Of a stretch of 64,000 nt of DNA, positions 1 through 13,714 are shown piece after piece. The notes beneath the pieces were generated by a model. It ran no database searches and had not been told where the DNA came from. It saw nothing but the letters and a program-made list of their open reading frames with translations. Numbering within the stretch: position 1 is the stretch's first letter; each line of letters opens with the position of its first letter. The translations under genes were made by a program, and so were the position numbers. Source of the stretch: Casuarina equisetifolia (taxonomy: Eukaryota > Streptophyta > Magnoliopsida > Fagales > Casuarinaceae); the NCBI GenBank assembly GCA_028551475.1, contig CM052355.1:7502001-7566000 (forward strand), read 5' to 3'.

Positions 1-3000
1 ACACGTCATGGCACAATCAAAGCCAAAGTCATCTAAGACTAAAAATGTCTCAAAGTTCGAAATACCAAACCTACCACACCCTTTTGCCTACCAAGAAAAA
101 ACTAATAATAACAAAAGAAGGAAAAGTTGGGGGAAGAGGGAATAGAAAGATGCCATCATGGGGATTTAATCACGAAGAAAAACAACGGCAACAACAGGTA
201 TGTTATGCTCAAATTAATTAGTACTGTAACTGTCTTTTCAGAACAACAAAGGATTGAATCTAGACGGAAACTTGTGTCTTCGGAAATCGTTTCCATCCTT
301 CAACCACAAGAGGGATCCCTGTTAAGAAAAGACGAGAAGACAGGTAATAAGTCCAGTAGTATAATCAGGTTTCTTGAGCCTAAACTGTTGATTTTTTGAC
401 AGCAATGGAGGTGCCCATTGCCTCACCTGGTCTCTTGGAAGGGAATTTTCCAGTTTATTCAGGAATGACATCTCTATTATTGTATTATGCGTAGAGCAGC
501 TATATGAGTGAATTGATCGCAGTTCTCATGTGTTTAAATATCTGAATGTCATAAGCCACCATCAAGAGGAGGGTGTGCGGTCCCAAAAAAAACTTTTACG
601 TTTACTTGAGTTAAGCCGGATCATGCTCGCTCTTTCCAAACTTTACCCGCAACTTGGGCTATAAAAAAAGGGTGTCATGTAATCTACATAAATTCCCGCA
701 TGTTGCATAAACATCATGCTGGATCTACGAAAAACCACGCTTTATCCCTCCATACGATGCTTTTTCTTGTAACAGCTTATTCGCACGGAAAGCTTGCTCC
801 TTTATGTAAGAATCAGATCCATCCGCAGGAACGTGTTTGGGCTTCCTGAAAAGGAAGACAGGGTGAAAGAAGCTCCCTACATCTGAAGAATACAAGACAA
901 ATGGCATTCAAAACTAAAACAAGGATGATCAGCGCTTTTTGTCTCTGCAAAATTTCGATCCCAATCTGTATTGATCTTAGCGAATCCAACCCCGAATAAA
1001 GCATTGAGATTCCATGGATGCCAGTATTAACCGCCACGGCAGAAGCTTAATTCGGGTACAAGTAGACATGCCATTTCCAGAAAACAGTGTGAAAGGATGG
1101 TATGAAAAACCCCGTTCTAGCAGGGCGCTTTATCCCCATGCACCGGTAGCCCAGGGGAAAAGGGAAAAGCCCCACAAACAGAACAAAAACTAAAAGAAAA
1201 GCAACACTCAAGGGGCATGCGCGGGAGCAACGAAAGAGGACCACCATTGGCATGTTATCTGACACTGCAACTTAGACCCCGACGTCGTTGTCTTTGAAGA
1301 TATCCAGGAATCCCACTCGTGCAACACCTGAACAAGTGATCATAACGTAACTAGTATCCACGATCACATAGATCTATGCATCTGGGCTCATGCTGCAGCT
1401 TTCGTGAGTTAAAGTTGGTAAAACTCTGGACAGTAGGGAAAAAGCAAAAGCAACTTGACGTTAAGATTTTGTCATTTTGACCTAAGCTGCCAAATTTTAA
1501 CGAAAGGAATATGTTCTGACGAAGAGCAAAGTGACTCCACCCAATGGATGCTCCCACGACTGTCTCATCCCACATTTGCTTCTTGTTTTTTCTCTTTGGA
1601 TTGAAGTCTTTGCTTTTTATTCCTCCTCGCATGCTTGCTTTGTTGAGCCACCATATCCTCCTGACGTTCCCTAATATGCGTGGCGTCAATCTTACGAGCT
1701 TGTTATCATCACGCTACTGAGTACATGAATTGATGGCCATAAAACGAAATGTTAATTTCATATTATATGAGTTTCATATATACTTGTGCATGAGTGATGA
1801 ACAAGATTCACCCAATTTACTTTTTCTGATAACTTTTGCTGATAACTTTTTAACATTGGCTGTTCAATCTTTTAATCGCAAGAAACGTTACACAAATGGA
1901 CATCTTTTTGCTACGCAGAAGAAGTTAGAAGAATCTATGATATTATCCTCTCTCTTTTTTCAAGTTATAGTAATAAGAATAAGTAGATACAATAATTAGT
2001 TAACATGTGAGCGCTTTTTTTTTTTTTAGCTAAGCAAACTTCAAATATATAATGGTTATTAACACAAGATAAGTACGATAATGTTACATTAAATACAATC
2101 GTGTGCGAGATTTTTATTCTAAGGTGGAGCCTATCTCTTGTAAACTTAAAACCTTTCTAAGTAAATAAGATTCAATATATGTCATATTAAATCAAACATT
2201 ATACATAAACGATAGAATTAAGTTAGGGTATTCCATCTTGATACCATTATCACTGTTTACCTCATAACCATGGTATAATGAAAAATTATAGACTCAATTA
2301 TTTCTTTAATATTCTAACATTATGAGTACAGTATTTATGTACAATTTAACCTATTACATTGTTTTTAGTAGATAAACAAGTGACTTCTTCTTTACTTGAA
2401 CAACCAAAGGTGGTAAATTGATCTCTTTTGTACCCAAACAGAGAAAAATAAAAAAGGAAAGCTTCAAAATTATGGGAAAAGTGCAAGAATGGCCAACATA
2501 AACCACCCGATAGAGAATCGTTTCTCTCTCTCAATAGAAGAGGAAAGAGCTTCGCCTCCTCCTTCCATCCCTCTATTTTTCCCCCTTTTTTTTGTTTTTT
2601 ATTATTCTTTTTCTGCATTCATTCCTTCTTTTTGTGCCTCGGAAGCAAAATATACTGCATGGGCCACTTCATCTCTGTCGTCAATTTCTGTCCTTGCTGG
2701 CCCCCCTCCAGTGTGCATGAGCTAAATCGCCATCGCTCTTTCTGGTTTCACACCACAATTTCTGAACATCCCAGTGCACATTCTCCCACTTCCACCTTCT
2801 CTGTCTCTCCACAACGGGTACCACATTTTTGCCTTTAGGTATCGTCAACATCGCAGGGCATTAATAGCAAAGCACAACGGAGCTCCTCTCCAATGACTTT
2901 TTTTATTTACCGCCACAACAGAAGTTTCTCCTAGCAACCCATCTATTGAACTGCCTTAAGAAACTACCAATTCCGACGGCTTTTTCTAGGTTGTGGAATA

Positions 3001-4760
3001 CATTGGAACAAGTCATATATCTTTGGCCTATCCCTACATTTTTTATGGTTTTCTGGATACAACTCTCGACTGTTCTGCGCTCTTTGCCAATGTGATGTAC
3101 CCTTTCTTCCTTCACTTTTCTTCTTTATTGTTATTGCAATCTTGAGAAAAAAGTAATCCCATTACAAAAGTACCACCATTGGCACGCAATAGAACACGTT
3201 AACAACTTTACTACCAAAACAAGAACTTAGGCCTCAAACATATCTGGCTGGTTTTGGAAGCACCGTCCCCAGCTCAGTAGCAGCTCCAAGAACTAAAACC
3301 TCCCCTTCATCGGGAATTATGTAGATGTGTAAGAGTCTCTCTTGGGGAGGCTTTTATTTTTTGATAGAAACTATAAAATACATGCTAATCCCCCATCCGA
3401 CAACAACACAACGTTTTGCAAACACATACAGAAGGGTTGGAAGATTGAAGGAAAAAAAAATGTGTGCAGATGTTATGATCACTACAATTTACAGTGCGTG
3501 CGGAAGACCATAAACAAAACTTGAGAGAAAGGACTACATTTAGAACAGATTGAAAAACAAATGGAAAGGAGGATGGTTAACAGTATTCCATGCCATTATA
3601 AAACGATCCATTGAACAAGAAAAGAAGGATGCATAGATATAGATAGTCTGGAAACTAATACGTTAAGCGCGCCATTATTAGGATTCATGGAGACACCGAG
3701 CTACTCATTTTTTGCTTATCCTTCATTTAATATATGGTGTACTTAAGCCTAAGGTTGTTCAGAAAACCTGAAGACTAGGCCTACCAAACCAAGAAAGTCA
3801 TGTATATTTAGTCATTTTTGGATCATAGTCGACCCCTAATAATATGAGTATTCAAATGACGTACCCTTTAGTTTCAAACAAACCCTAGCCACCCTCGAAC
3901 AAAAAGCATAATAAGGATGGATTGCACTGGTCGATGAGGTGGAACGTCGGCGTTGTGGGGCAAATGCATGTGTGAGAGCGGGGCCATAAAGTCAAAAAGA
4001 GAAAAAGGCAAGAGTTGGCGATCCCGAGGAGGGTGTGAAGAGCCAGGTATAAAGTAAACACATACCACAGAACAAAGCCTCTCTGCCTGTAAAACAGAAC
4101 AAAGACGCTGAATAAAGCCACCCCCCTCCACCCTCCCCCCCTTCTTTCTTCTGAAAAGAAGTGGGGGCCGCGAGCTCAGCCTTTTGCATGTTAATACATA
4201 GAAAGCATGGCCGTGTGGAAAAACAAACCCCAAAGCAGCCTAAACTCACTTGATCTTAGCCACAAAGTGCTCCATCAAACAAAGTACTAACAAAGGTCCT
4301 TAACAAATATTCTAGTAAAATTAAGACCGGCACTCCAGAAGATTCTTATCTAATTAGTACATCACGTGGCCTGCAGATTGGTAGAGCTAGTGTAAATCAG
4401 AAGTCCAAGCAGTGAGAAGTAGATAAAACCAAACATGACCATATCCGTTCCAGCAGTCTAGTTCACGATTTCATCATATGAATGGATGATTTATATCCTT
4501 TCGTTCGTTGCCTGTGGTTATTGTCTGCAACATTATGTGGGCACTTGGAAGCACAATCTTGCAACTTTTAATTGAAAACTTTACGCAGCTATGCATTTGA
4601 TGCATTTGAAATTGAAATTGAAACTGAATCTGAAACTGAACACCACTTGATGCATTTGAAAGAAGGTAAATCGGTTATTCATTTCACAAAGAAAACTGAA
4701 AATTTTTCTATAGCTTCTACAAATCCCTTACAAGCAAAGGGGGTTAAATTCACATTTCCA
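1..4760. other. Spacer left of the GIP1-like gene, mostly non-coding
   Basis: No gene could be named in this stretch. Open frames are short, and codon use and composition do not suggest long exons. It contains one candidate terminal exon on the minus strand (725-845, listed separately), AT-rich DNA at 1730-2350 and a C- and T-rich block at 2560-2850. The last 200 bases are probably the 3' UTR of the GIP1-like gene, because that gene's stop is at 4761-4763 on the minus strand. That part carries a short degenerate repeat of the type TGAAATTGAAACTGAA at about 4596-4660. Confidence 0.5.
725..845 (-). CDS. Candidate terminal exon of an unidentified gene
   Basis: On the minus strand a strong-looking acceptor (pyrimidine-rich CTGTCTTCCTTTTCAG) is followed by about 40 codons ending in TAG at 725-727. 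The peptide is hydrophilic and helix-like and ends in ASYGGIKRGFS. I do not recognise the family. Upstream exons would lie to the right, but none could be joined convincingly. It could be a real last exon, a gene fragment or chance. Confidence 0.2.
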
Positions 4761-7700
4761 TCAGAAATTTGCTGTCCAATTGAGATGGCCAAGCTGGGGC
4801 TGCTGATAGGCACCAACCTGTGCCCCGGGAGCAGCAGCAGCTACACCGACTCCAACATTACCACCCATAGCAGGGCCCAAGTGGTGTGGGTTAGCAATTG
4901 CAGCAGGTTGATGCGGAGGATGGTATATACCCGGAAATTGCATGTGCGAAGATTGTGCTGCTGCTGCATTAAAGGAAGCATGACCTGTGTGGGATGGTAT
5001 ATAAGCACCATGAGGCGATTGCCCTGGCATATTGTAATATGGAGTGGATTGCAACGTTGGGAGCTCTCTTGAGTTCTGAATCCAAATTTCAGATGCCTCC
5101 GCCTGTCATGGAAAATATTGAATATAATGCAAATATTATAATCCAAACCAATTGCACAAAGAGATCCATCATGATGCCCCAAAAATGTAACACGACTAGG
5201 ATTTAGTTGATTGAAGAAAATACACGTGAAAAGACCAGAGAGGAACCAAGCACAATCGAAGGCAAGGTCCACCTCTTGCAAACTCATCAAAATTCAAAGT
5301 ATTTTAGCGCACATCCATTGCATATATCTTGCAAATCCAAAATTCAACTCAAAGTGGCCGGCACCTATTTATATGTTACAAGGATGCAACAGCTCATAAA
5401 ACCAATAAATAAATTTATGAAAAAGGCCAGTAAATAAACAACGAGATGCTAGGAGATGAGGTAACTCGTCATGATTGAGCTCTTCGTAATTGAACAAGAA
5501 CAAGTCATGATCCACTACCTCACAACGAACTGGTAATAGATATATACATGAACCACTTACTGCTACAAGAATCAACACCAACATCTAATAATTTAACAAA
5601 ATCATACTTTTAAATATGTCATTTCCTAAAGATGCATCGCAAGTTCAAACAACTTGTTTACTCACAACGGAGACATTAGATGCCAATGAAACAACTAGAT
5701 CATTTTGACTCTCCAAAATCACAGCTGAGGCCCCCCCACTGGACTTATCTGTGGCGAGTCTCAAGATGGAACTCTTCAATGAATCAAGCGAAAAACCAAA
5801 TAAATAAAATAAGAAAAGCATTTTTACCTGTGGATTTGGGACATAAAGATTGGCATCTTTGTACTTTATTCGAGATGAATCTTCAAGCCCAGTTGCTCCA
5901 CCAACTACACCAGGAGCATTGATAGCATACCCAGTTGGACTAGTAAAATTTCCAAACCCTGTTGGACTGCCAGGAACAGGCTTAAACTGTTGAATTCCAT
6001 ACTTCAGACTGCTCGCATTTAGATGTGAACTACCCCCCGGCATCAGCAAGTAACTGCTACCATTTGAGGGATGAGGATAGGCAGGGTTACTGGAATAGCC
6101 AGGCATAGCCATTGGAGAAACATAAAGTGGAGGAAGGAACTGACGGTATGGCATGAGATTCGCATAATGAGAAACATGAACTTGCGGGTACATCTGTGCC
6201 ACAGGCGGCTGTTGCTGCTGTTGAACCATGGGAATTGTAGATGCAGGGATGCTATTGGCTGTGTGTGAACCTAGAGCCTGTACTCATAAGAAAGCAAAAA
6301 ACCAATTGAATATGTAACCGTTGGAATTGTAGATGCAGGGAGGCTGTAACCTGCGTGCAAACCTAAGGCCTGTACTCAAACATAAAGATAGTTCGGCATT
6401 GCACTTTCCAGGTTTATATCCAAAGTGATAAACTACTTCAAGTTGGAAAATATACAGTGAGCTCCCCGAAGATAAAAAAATCAATCTTTTTCTATGCTAA
6501 TCAAAAATTTTGAACTCATTAAGCACTAATAATTACTACTATCAGTTCATACTCATTGTTAATTGTCAATAAAATATTCTTATATATATATATGTGTCCA
6601 TGCCCCACAAAAACGAACACAAACAAATCACAAAAAGGCCCAAAGGAGGAGCAGGATCCAGTCAGATGTGCATCCAAAAAAAAAAAAAAAACCATTAAAA
6701 TGCACCTAATTAGTGCCATCCCACAACAATTACCTCCTGAGGGGATGGAAGACCCTGGCCCCGTAGAGATTCATCCATTGCAGGTCTGAAATAGGGTATA
6801 TCATAACCAGTCTGGGGATCATATGCCTGCTTGCAAACCAGTACATGTCATTAATGCGTGATCATGAGAGAAAGAACCTACGTGCCTAGGTGTCAATAAT
6901 CACTGCAGTATAACCAACCAGTTTAAAAAAAATTAAAGGTCAAGCAAAGAGCATTTTATCTTTCTGCTTTCCGAGTCCAATAAAGTCTAGTAGATAGAAT
7001 TTTGGAAATATCAGACATCTAAAAAGAAACTCACAGAAAATCCTGGTAGCTCAGGGGGATCCTGATGTTGCTGTGACTCTGAAGGACCATAGGATGGACT
7101 GTTCTCCTGAACCAACCCAATATCTGCATAATTGTCCAAATTCTGAGGGCTTGAGGACTCTTTGTTGTCAGGCAATTGATGTTCAGAAGCCACAATAGAT
7201 TCTGGGGAATCAGCCCCAGAATTTCTAACTTGAGCATCACATAACTCTGACGGCTTGCTGCTGCAAGCATCATCCACAGAAGGCTCCACAGCCGACACAG
7301 ACAAACTGCCATCACATGTTACGAATTAATATTTGCAAGGTTATATTACATATCACATCCAGTAATATTGTCCCCAAACAAAAGAAGGCTAAAAAAAATA
7401 AAGAGAAATAGTCCAAAATAAACAATCATATTTTAGAAGTCTGAAGTTTTTCTAAGGTAATTTAAAGAAAAATAAAAAATTAAACCAACCTCACTGCAGG
7501 TTCCCCATTTGATTCTTCAGTAGTTCCTACAGCTTGTAGCCCAGGGACAAGATTCCTTGAAGAATCAAACTCTGTCCCAATGCTGCCGAAAGTAAGGTGA
7601 CAGCGATCAGTCTCAGGGACTCGGATGTGCTGGGCGATGATCACATTCTGATGTTCGTTGATGTTTACTTGTGAAAGCTTATCTTGCAGCTTAACTGCTT

Positions 7701-10700
7701 CAAAATCCAAATCTTTTGAATTCTCTGCAGGAGGTGAAACAGACTTTCTGGGTGTTCCAATCACCCCAGGGCCGCTAACAGCTGATTTCTGGCTTGATTT
7801 AGGTTTCCACTCTATTTTATGCTGAGAAGCTACATTAAAACCCACTATAAGTTTTCTTTCTAAAGTTAAGAAAGCCATGAATTAAAGGATGCAGTGATTA
7901 AGCTAACCTCCCATCCCCTACCCTGTTAAAAAGTTAAAAAAAATAGGCGGAATCCCTTCCCCTTTTCTGAGTAGATTCCAAACAACTCAATAGATTTTTA
8001 GTCATAGACTACATTTCCTCAAAAGTGGACACTTGTAAAATAGACCATCTAAGCAGCTACTTCCCACATTAAATCATTGATCAAAAGGTAACGAGATACC
8101 ACATAATTTGAGGGATTAATGGAGCATTCGCAATCCATTGGAAAATATATATTCTTTTTGCTCGGAAAAACTATCAAGATTAATTTTATTTTTCTGTGAA
8201 GTACCAGACAATTTCCTACGAAATGCTATGCGATCAAAAACATTACCTTTAAGCAGCTTATAAAAAATTGGATTTGCTAAAGACAGAACTTAAGCTCCTA
8301 ACACTCCAAACAAATAAAACGAGAGATGTACTTTGGGTTTCCTATTCATATTCTAAGCCATTCTGCATAAACATGTTCTACTAAACCATGACCGCACTGG
8401 AACAGGTCTTCACCTGATTGGATTACCACAATTGAAAATGTCAATATTTTGACTAGCACGCCATTAAGTAAGCTTCTGCTTTTTTATGAGCAGTAAAAAG
8501 TTTCCATTCATCAAATCTATTTAATGATGAAAACTTAATTTTCCAGGAAGATACCATAAAAAACTGGGCTCATTCTTGACAAGTATACCTTTTTGATGAC
8601 CTGCAAGTTGTTGATGTGACCTGTTATTATACTGGTTGCTCAAGAATGGTCTGCCGACTGACATGCTGGCACCAACAGAATCAGTTGTAGTAGTTTGGCT
8701 GATTTGGTCAGTTCTAGAAATGGTGTTGAGGGGTCGACGTGATTCCTCCAAAGAACTATCCTTTCCCAAAAGTGAATTTGAAAAAGTGCTACTTGGCACA
8801 ACTGATGTTTTGACAGAATTGTCAGAAGACTGTCGGCGAACACCAACTACACCAACTTCACGCTTAATTGCTCCAACAGTGCCCGAGTATCTGGAATCCG
8901 CAGATGGCACATGAACCGGATCTGTGGAAGAGGAATACACCCCAACAGTAGAACTGGTTGACGATATGGTTGCAGGACTTGGTTGGGAGTTGTTTGACTT
9001 TGCTGCTGGCACCCGTAAATTTGAGTTGGGAATAGCAGCCCGCTTTTCCTCCAGTACTGCTTTCCCATCAGTACCCCTTGAACTGAGATCTCGGGCATGT
9101 CTAGGGTGTGAATCAGTTGGACCATTTGAAGTCTGGAATGAACTACGACCACCAGCAGGCTTCTGACTGCTTGAGGTTTCCGTTGACCTGCAAAAGAGAA
9201 CACCAAGGATTACATACAGATTAAATGACTAAATAACGCAGAACATGTGCTTTGTTTGCTTCATCAGACACTAGCAGGTTTTTAAGGTTGCAATGCTTTT
9301 GGCGAATACAGTATCCAGGGTTATCTTCATTTCAAAATGTATCCTTCTAAGTTCATTTCTTTGCATCACATTTCTTAGTTATCAACATCTGAGACAGGAA
9401 GGTATACATGTTACCCATTTTAGAGCACCCTACGTAGGAATCTCAATTTCTTTCTTATTGGTCATTTTTCTCATCCTTCAAAGCCCATATATCCTAATGT
9501 TTCTACTGCCTTTTCTTTTATTTAGCACATCAAAAGATCCAAGTACTATAGCTGTTTTATTTACCATTGAAATCAAGGAATACGGCCTAGAAACCAAGGG
9601 TTACTGATAATCTGCACATGCAGCCAATAGTCCTTTGATGTAAGTAAACTTTCATTACAGTGAGGCACATATAGTCTGGTAAAATGTTATTTCAATTACA
9701 GTGAGGTAGAGATATGAACCAAAGTGACTAAAAACGTAAGGTGAGGAGAATTTAAAAAAATTGCATAAATATGAAACAAAGAATCCTACCCCTTTTCAGG
9801 ACCATTTGGGATCACTTTCTCATTGGGAGAAATACTAGATTGCGATGAAGCAGGCTTCACTTCATTATCTGTATTCCGGTTTACTCTGTTGTCTCTCACA
9901 ACACGGAACTTGATGCCTGCACCTAGCAAGATTCTAACCATGAACAAGCAGTCCTTGAATGCAAAACAGAATAAACAAAACCAGTGCCCTTTTTCATAAA
10001 TATTAGAAGGGAAGATATGAAGATTTTCAAAGCAAAAGTGCAACCAAAGTACAAAGATACCATGAAGCTTCCCTGATTAAAGCATGAATAATAATGCCCG
10101 ACAGGTGATAAACATATCAACTATCAAGTAAAGGCAGAATTATAGCCCATACAAGACCACAGTTCAAAGAGATGGTTAAAAGCTCAGTACAATTTAATTG
10201 ACACCAATCACTTTGGTTGTTAGTATTTCATTCAGACCAGAGGCCTTTAAGCCATTCAACATTTAAAAAAAAATTCACATTTCAAACTAAATAACCTAAC
10301 ATTTACCAAAAGTCAAGTACTATGTTAGCTTGAATAAATTTTCGCCACAAGTTCAAAAAAATAAATTCGAAATGCATGTACTTGTTTACAGAAAATAAAA
10401 AAAACAGAAACTTTTGGTGATCTTGGTATAATCATCAAATTCACATTTATAGCAAAGAATCAGATACAAATATCACCATAACATAAATTATCAAAGATTC
10501 ATACCTGGTTGTGGCAAACCAGGAATTACAATATCAGAAACCTCAGTCAGGTAAGATTTTTATTACCATAGAATCATCTAGGTCAAATACTTGAACACGA
10601 ATTTAAAACAGAGAAAAGTAGTAAATGGCATTTAGCACCTGAGTGTAGTCTACTCATCTCCTTCAACAATTACAAGGTTAACTTTCTCAACAGATCATTA

Positions 10701-13700
10701 ATTAAACAGAGAAAGAGAAAATAAAAAAGGGCAAAAATAGAAATTAGTTGCCAAATAAAAACACTAAAACTGAACATCAATTATCAAGTTAAAAGACATA
10801 GGGGAAAAAGAATAGAAGACCAGAGAGATATAACTTACCAGGCCCGGCATTCCGTGTATGGCCTCCTCTTCGGACATTACGATCTGAAAATGTATGAAAC
10901 TTTACCCCCTGACCAACATTCTCAGAATGTCTTCGCACATCTGCAGAAACCTGGAACCCCGTATTCTACATGCACATTTGTTTTTAACAAGTCATTGCTG
11001 AGTACAAAGCTTCTCAAACAGTTAAAGGGGACAGAAGAAAGGACAAGATTTAAGTGAAACTCAGTTAGGCCTAAAATAACATTAACTATCCTCCATAATT
11101 CTCCCACAGAAAAAAGAATCAATAAAGAGAATAAAAGATATGTTAAACATGCTTATAACACATGCAAGCTTTTCACGAAAGAGAATAGACAATAAAATAT
11201 TAAACGATTCAGAACAAAAGTTCAGCCGTCACATAAGAATTTAATAGGTACAGGCATCAAAAAATGCCTCAAACAGAATCATATGCCTAGGCCTATTAAC
11301 ATAAAACATTAAAACATAGGCCACAGCTAACATGCACCACCCTCTCCGCAGTTATCGGTTGTAAGATCCAGAAAATGTCATTAATTGTGTATTGTTACAA
11401 CTTTCATCTCTTTTAGATTCCATGAGAAATGGAGTTAAATGACAATACTATACCAGTGAAGCAAGTAACTTCCTCCATGTATCTTTTTCTTTTTTAATTC
11501 TCGTGATTTATTAACTCTTTTCAGATGCTATTTTCATCTTCTTTAATCTAACAATGATTAATTCTTATATTTTTTCCCCGGTTTCCAATATAGGAGGAGG
11601 TCACATATGAGTCTATGAAGGGACAGAAGGAATCTGCATTCATCCGTAGCCCTTGTTTTTATATGTTTCCATTCTCAGATACTAACAGAAAGTAGTACAA
11701 CCTCCTTCAAATGATTAAAGGTATTACAAATTGCTAACATCGATATTAAACTTACAAGGTGCTAAACAGAAGGTAACCTCATAAGCAGCAAACAAAATAA
11801 TTAGAATGGCCCCTCTACAACATCCGACTAACATTCTTGACACTACTTGCATATTTTACAGTCTAAGAAATTCTATAAACTTAAGATATTCCTCATTCCC
11901 AAACTATATATCAAATTTACCAATAATTAACACTTTAAAACATCTCCACACTGTTGAACAAATGAAACGTTCAGTAAGAAAGTGGAACAATAAGATGACT
12001 CAAAAATGACTACATAGGGTCATACCTCCTTCTTCTTCTCTCTTTTCCTCTTCACCTCATGAAATGGATCTACGCAAAAGAAATAAGAATATAGGACTAT
12101 TGCATTAAGAAATTTATCAAAAAAACAATAAGAACGAGATAAAGAGCATCACATTAAAGAAAGGCAATCCACCACAGCAATCTGATGAACAGGGCAAAAG
12201 CAGAACACACAATGTTGTGCATTTCGGACTTCAAAGATGTCATTGGCAAAATAACCTAAAACGTCTTACAACATCACAGCTTATAATAATGCAACCTTCA
12301 ACACCAGAATCTGAGAGAATCAAATTAATAATCCACTAGGAGAACAAAGTTCCCACTCCAGTAAAAACAATTCTCACAAATTAAATCCATTGAAGATCAC
12401 CCAACCCCAATGCCAAATTATAAAACAGAGATTCCACTATAAAGTGCCAGTACATGTTCATTGTAAAACTACCAACCAGGAAGCACTAGTTCATTTTAGC
12501 TGGGAAGGTGAAGAAACAAAAAACAAATTGACTACCCAGACAAAGATAAAAAACAAAAAATTGTATTCAACTTGACTAAACAGTCAGATAAGCACCAGAG
12601 TTGAAATAATTTTCAACCAACCTAACAAGTTATAAATTAGGAGTGATCAAATACATCTTTTGTGAAGGGAGTATTTTAGAACCTTTCTTCCGTGTTTTAA
12701 AATCCAGGATATATCTTCTATCCGTGTCCCTCACTGCCTCATCTTGAATGGCATAAGACAAAGTGTATGGTTAAAAGGTTTATTGGTGGGAACAAGAATG
12801 CATAACTCATAATTTTTTTAATTTTCTTACATGATGTAATAAAAAGAAATTTCTCCGTGGGCTAACTGCCTAACAACAGATCAGTGCAGCAAGCAGAACC
12901 AATAAAGAACACTAAGCAATCAGTGAAAATTTCACCACACTTTACCACAAACCACCACAAGTTCAAAGACCAAAACTTTCCTCCATTGTCGAACATCTCA
13001 ACACATAAATTACTTTGACTCGTAAATGTGGCCCAACAGTAACATATCCAAATCCAAAAACCTCCCACTTATACATTCTTCCAAACACAGCAGCCAATCC
13101 CAACCCCCCACACCCCCACCCATCCCCGCCCCCCCACAACCACCAAACAAAAAAAAAAACTCCATAAAACAAAGGGGTAAAACGTGAGCGAAAAAACATA
13201 AGTAGAACTAAAACAGCGTAAACGCAGAGAAACAACCCTCCACGGTAGAAAACCCGATTTTCGGACTCAGTTACTAGCGGAACAACAAATTCCATTAACG
13301 AAAACCCACTAAAAAGGAACGAAACGAACTGAAACCCCCAAACAAACCCAGGTAAAACAAATGTGAGCCAAAACAGCACATACACACTACAAAAGCGTCA
13401 AAATACAACACCTTAAACCTAGTTGCAAGCTCAAAATAAGGGAATCAACAAAAACCCATTGACCAGAACAAAGAAGAAAACCATAAAAATCAAAACCGAA
13501 AAAAAGAAGGTAAAAGCCAGTGTGAACCCCCACCTTGGTTGAGCAATTTCTGTGCGGTTTCATTAGGATCCATGTTACTCTCCCTCAACACGGCATAAAT
13601 ATCTAATTCAGAGTGATTGCCCACGATTTCCTTGATGGATTGAATGGTCCTGCGCACCCGCGCCGAGAGTAACTGAGTCTCACCGCCCTCGACAACAGAG

Positions 13701-13714
13701 CCACCAGAGACCAT
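4761..13714 (-). CDS. GIP1L: GBF-interacting protein 1-like (GIP1_N domain) protein, 10 exons
   Basis: Exons in transcription order: 13714-13534, 12069-12026, 10950-10839, 9922-9790, 9187-8589, 7829-7490, 7305-7035, 6826-6734, 6277-5828, 5102-4761. All junctions are GT/AG with matching phases, giving 2565 nt and 854 aa. Residues about 17-75 form the GIP1_N (DUF1296) domain, a UBA-like helical module (VRRTIQSIKEIVGNHSELD... and DPFHEVKRKREKKKE). The middle is rich in Ser, Thr and Pro. Residues about 417-441 hold the conserved block QNVIIAQHIRVPETDRC. The C-terminus is rich in Pro, Gln, Tyr and Gly (YYNMPGQ, PGIYHPPHQ). Family knowledge: Arabidopsis GIP1 binds G-box bZIP factors (GBFs) and enhances their DNA binding, acting in the nucleus. 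The start is the first ATG before the domain. Exon 4 has two possible acceptors 6 nt apart. The function is by homology only. Confidence 0.9.
6231..6384 (-). repeat. Local duplication of the exon 9 acceptor region in the GIP1-like gene
   Basis: The first part of exon 9 and its acceptor (about 6231-6290) is copied imperfectly in the intron upstream (about 6322-6384). Both copies share GGAATTGTAGATGCAGGGA and CCTGTACTCA on the plus strand, with several substitutions between them. The upstream copy keeps a GAGTACAG acceptor, which would start an exon at 6369. Confidence 0.75.

Noticed and set aside
1563..1700. Lys/Arg-rich minus-strand frame (IRERQEDMVAQQSKHARR)
   Set aside because: It looks protein-like but has only a weak AAG acceptor, no partner exons and no family I can name. 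Basic low-complexity frames arise easily.
3874..4249. Overlapping minus-strand frames of 78-119 codons
   Set aside because: Three overlapping frames in one composition-biased block with no conserved motif. They are typical of chance frames.
4239..4260. U2 snRNA-like 15-mer (minus strand GGCTAAGATCAAGTG)
   Set aside because: Only the 5' U2 core matches. The rest of the U2 sequence, Sm site and promoter elements are missing, so chance or a tiny relic is more likely.
5645..5790. Open frame continuing after GIP1-like exon 9 into intron 9
   Set aside because: Exons 9 and 10 join in phase without it, a clear donor ends exon 9 at 5828 and the peptide has no resemblance to the family.
9293..9607. 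104-codon hydrophobic plus-strand frame
   Set aside because: It lies antisense within a GIP1-like intron, is T-rich by composition and has no recognised membrane family.
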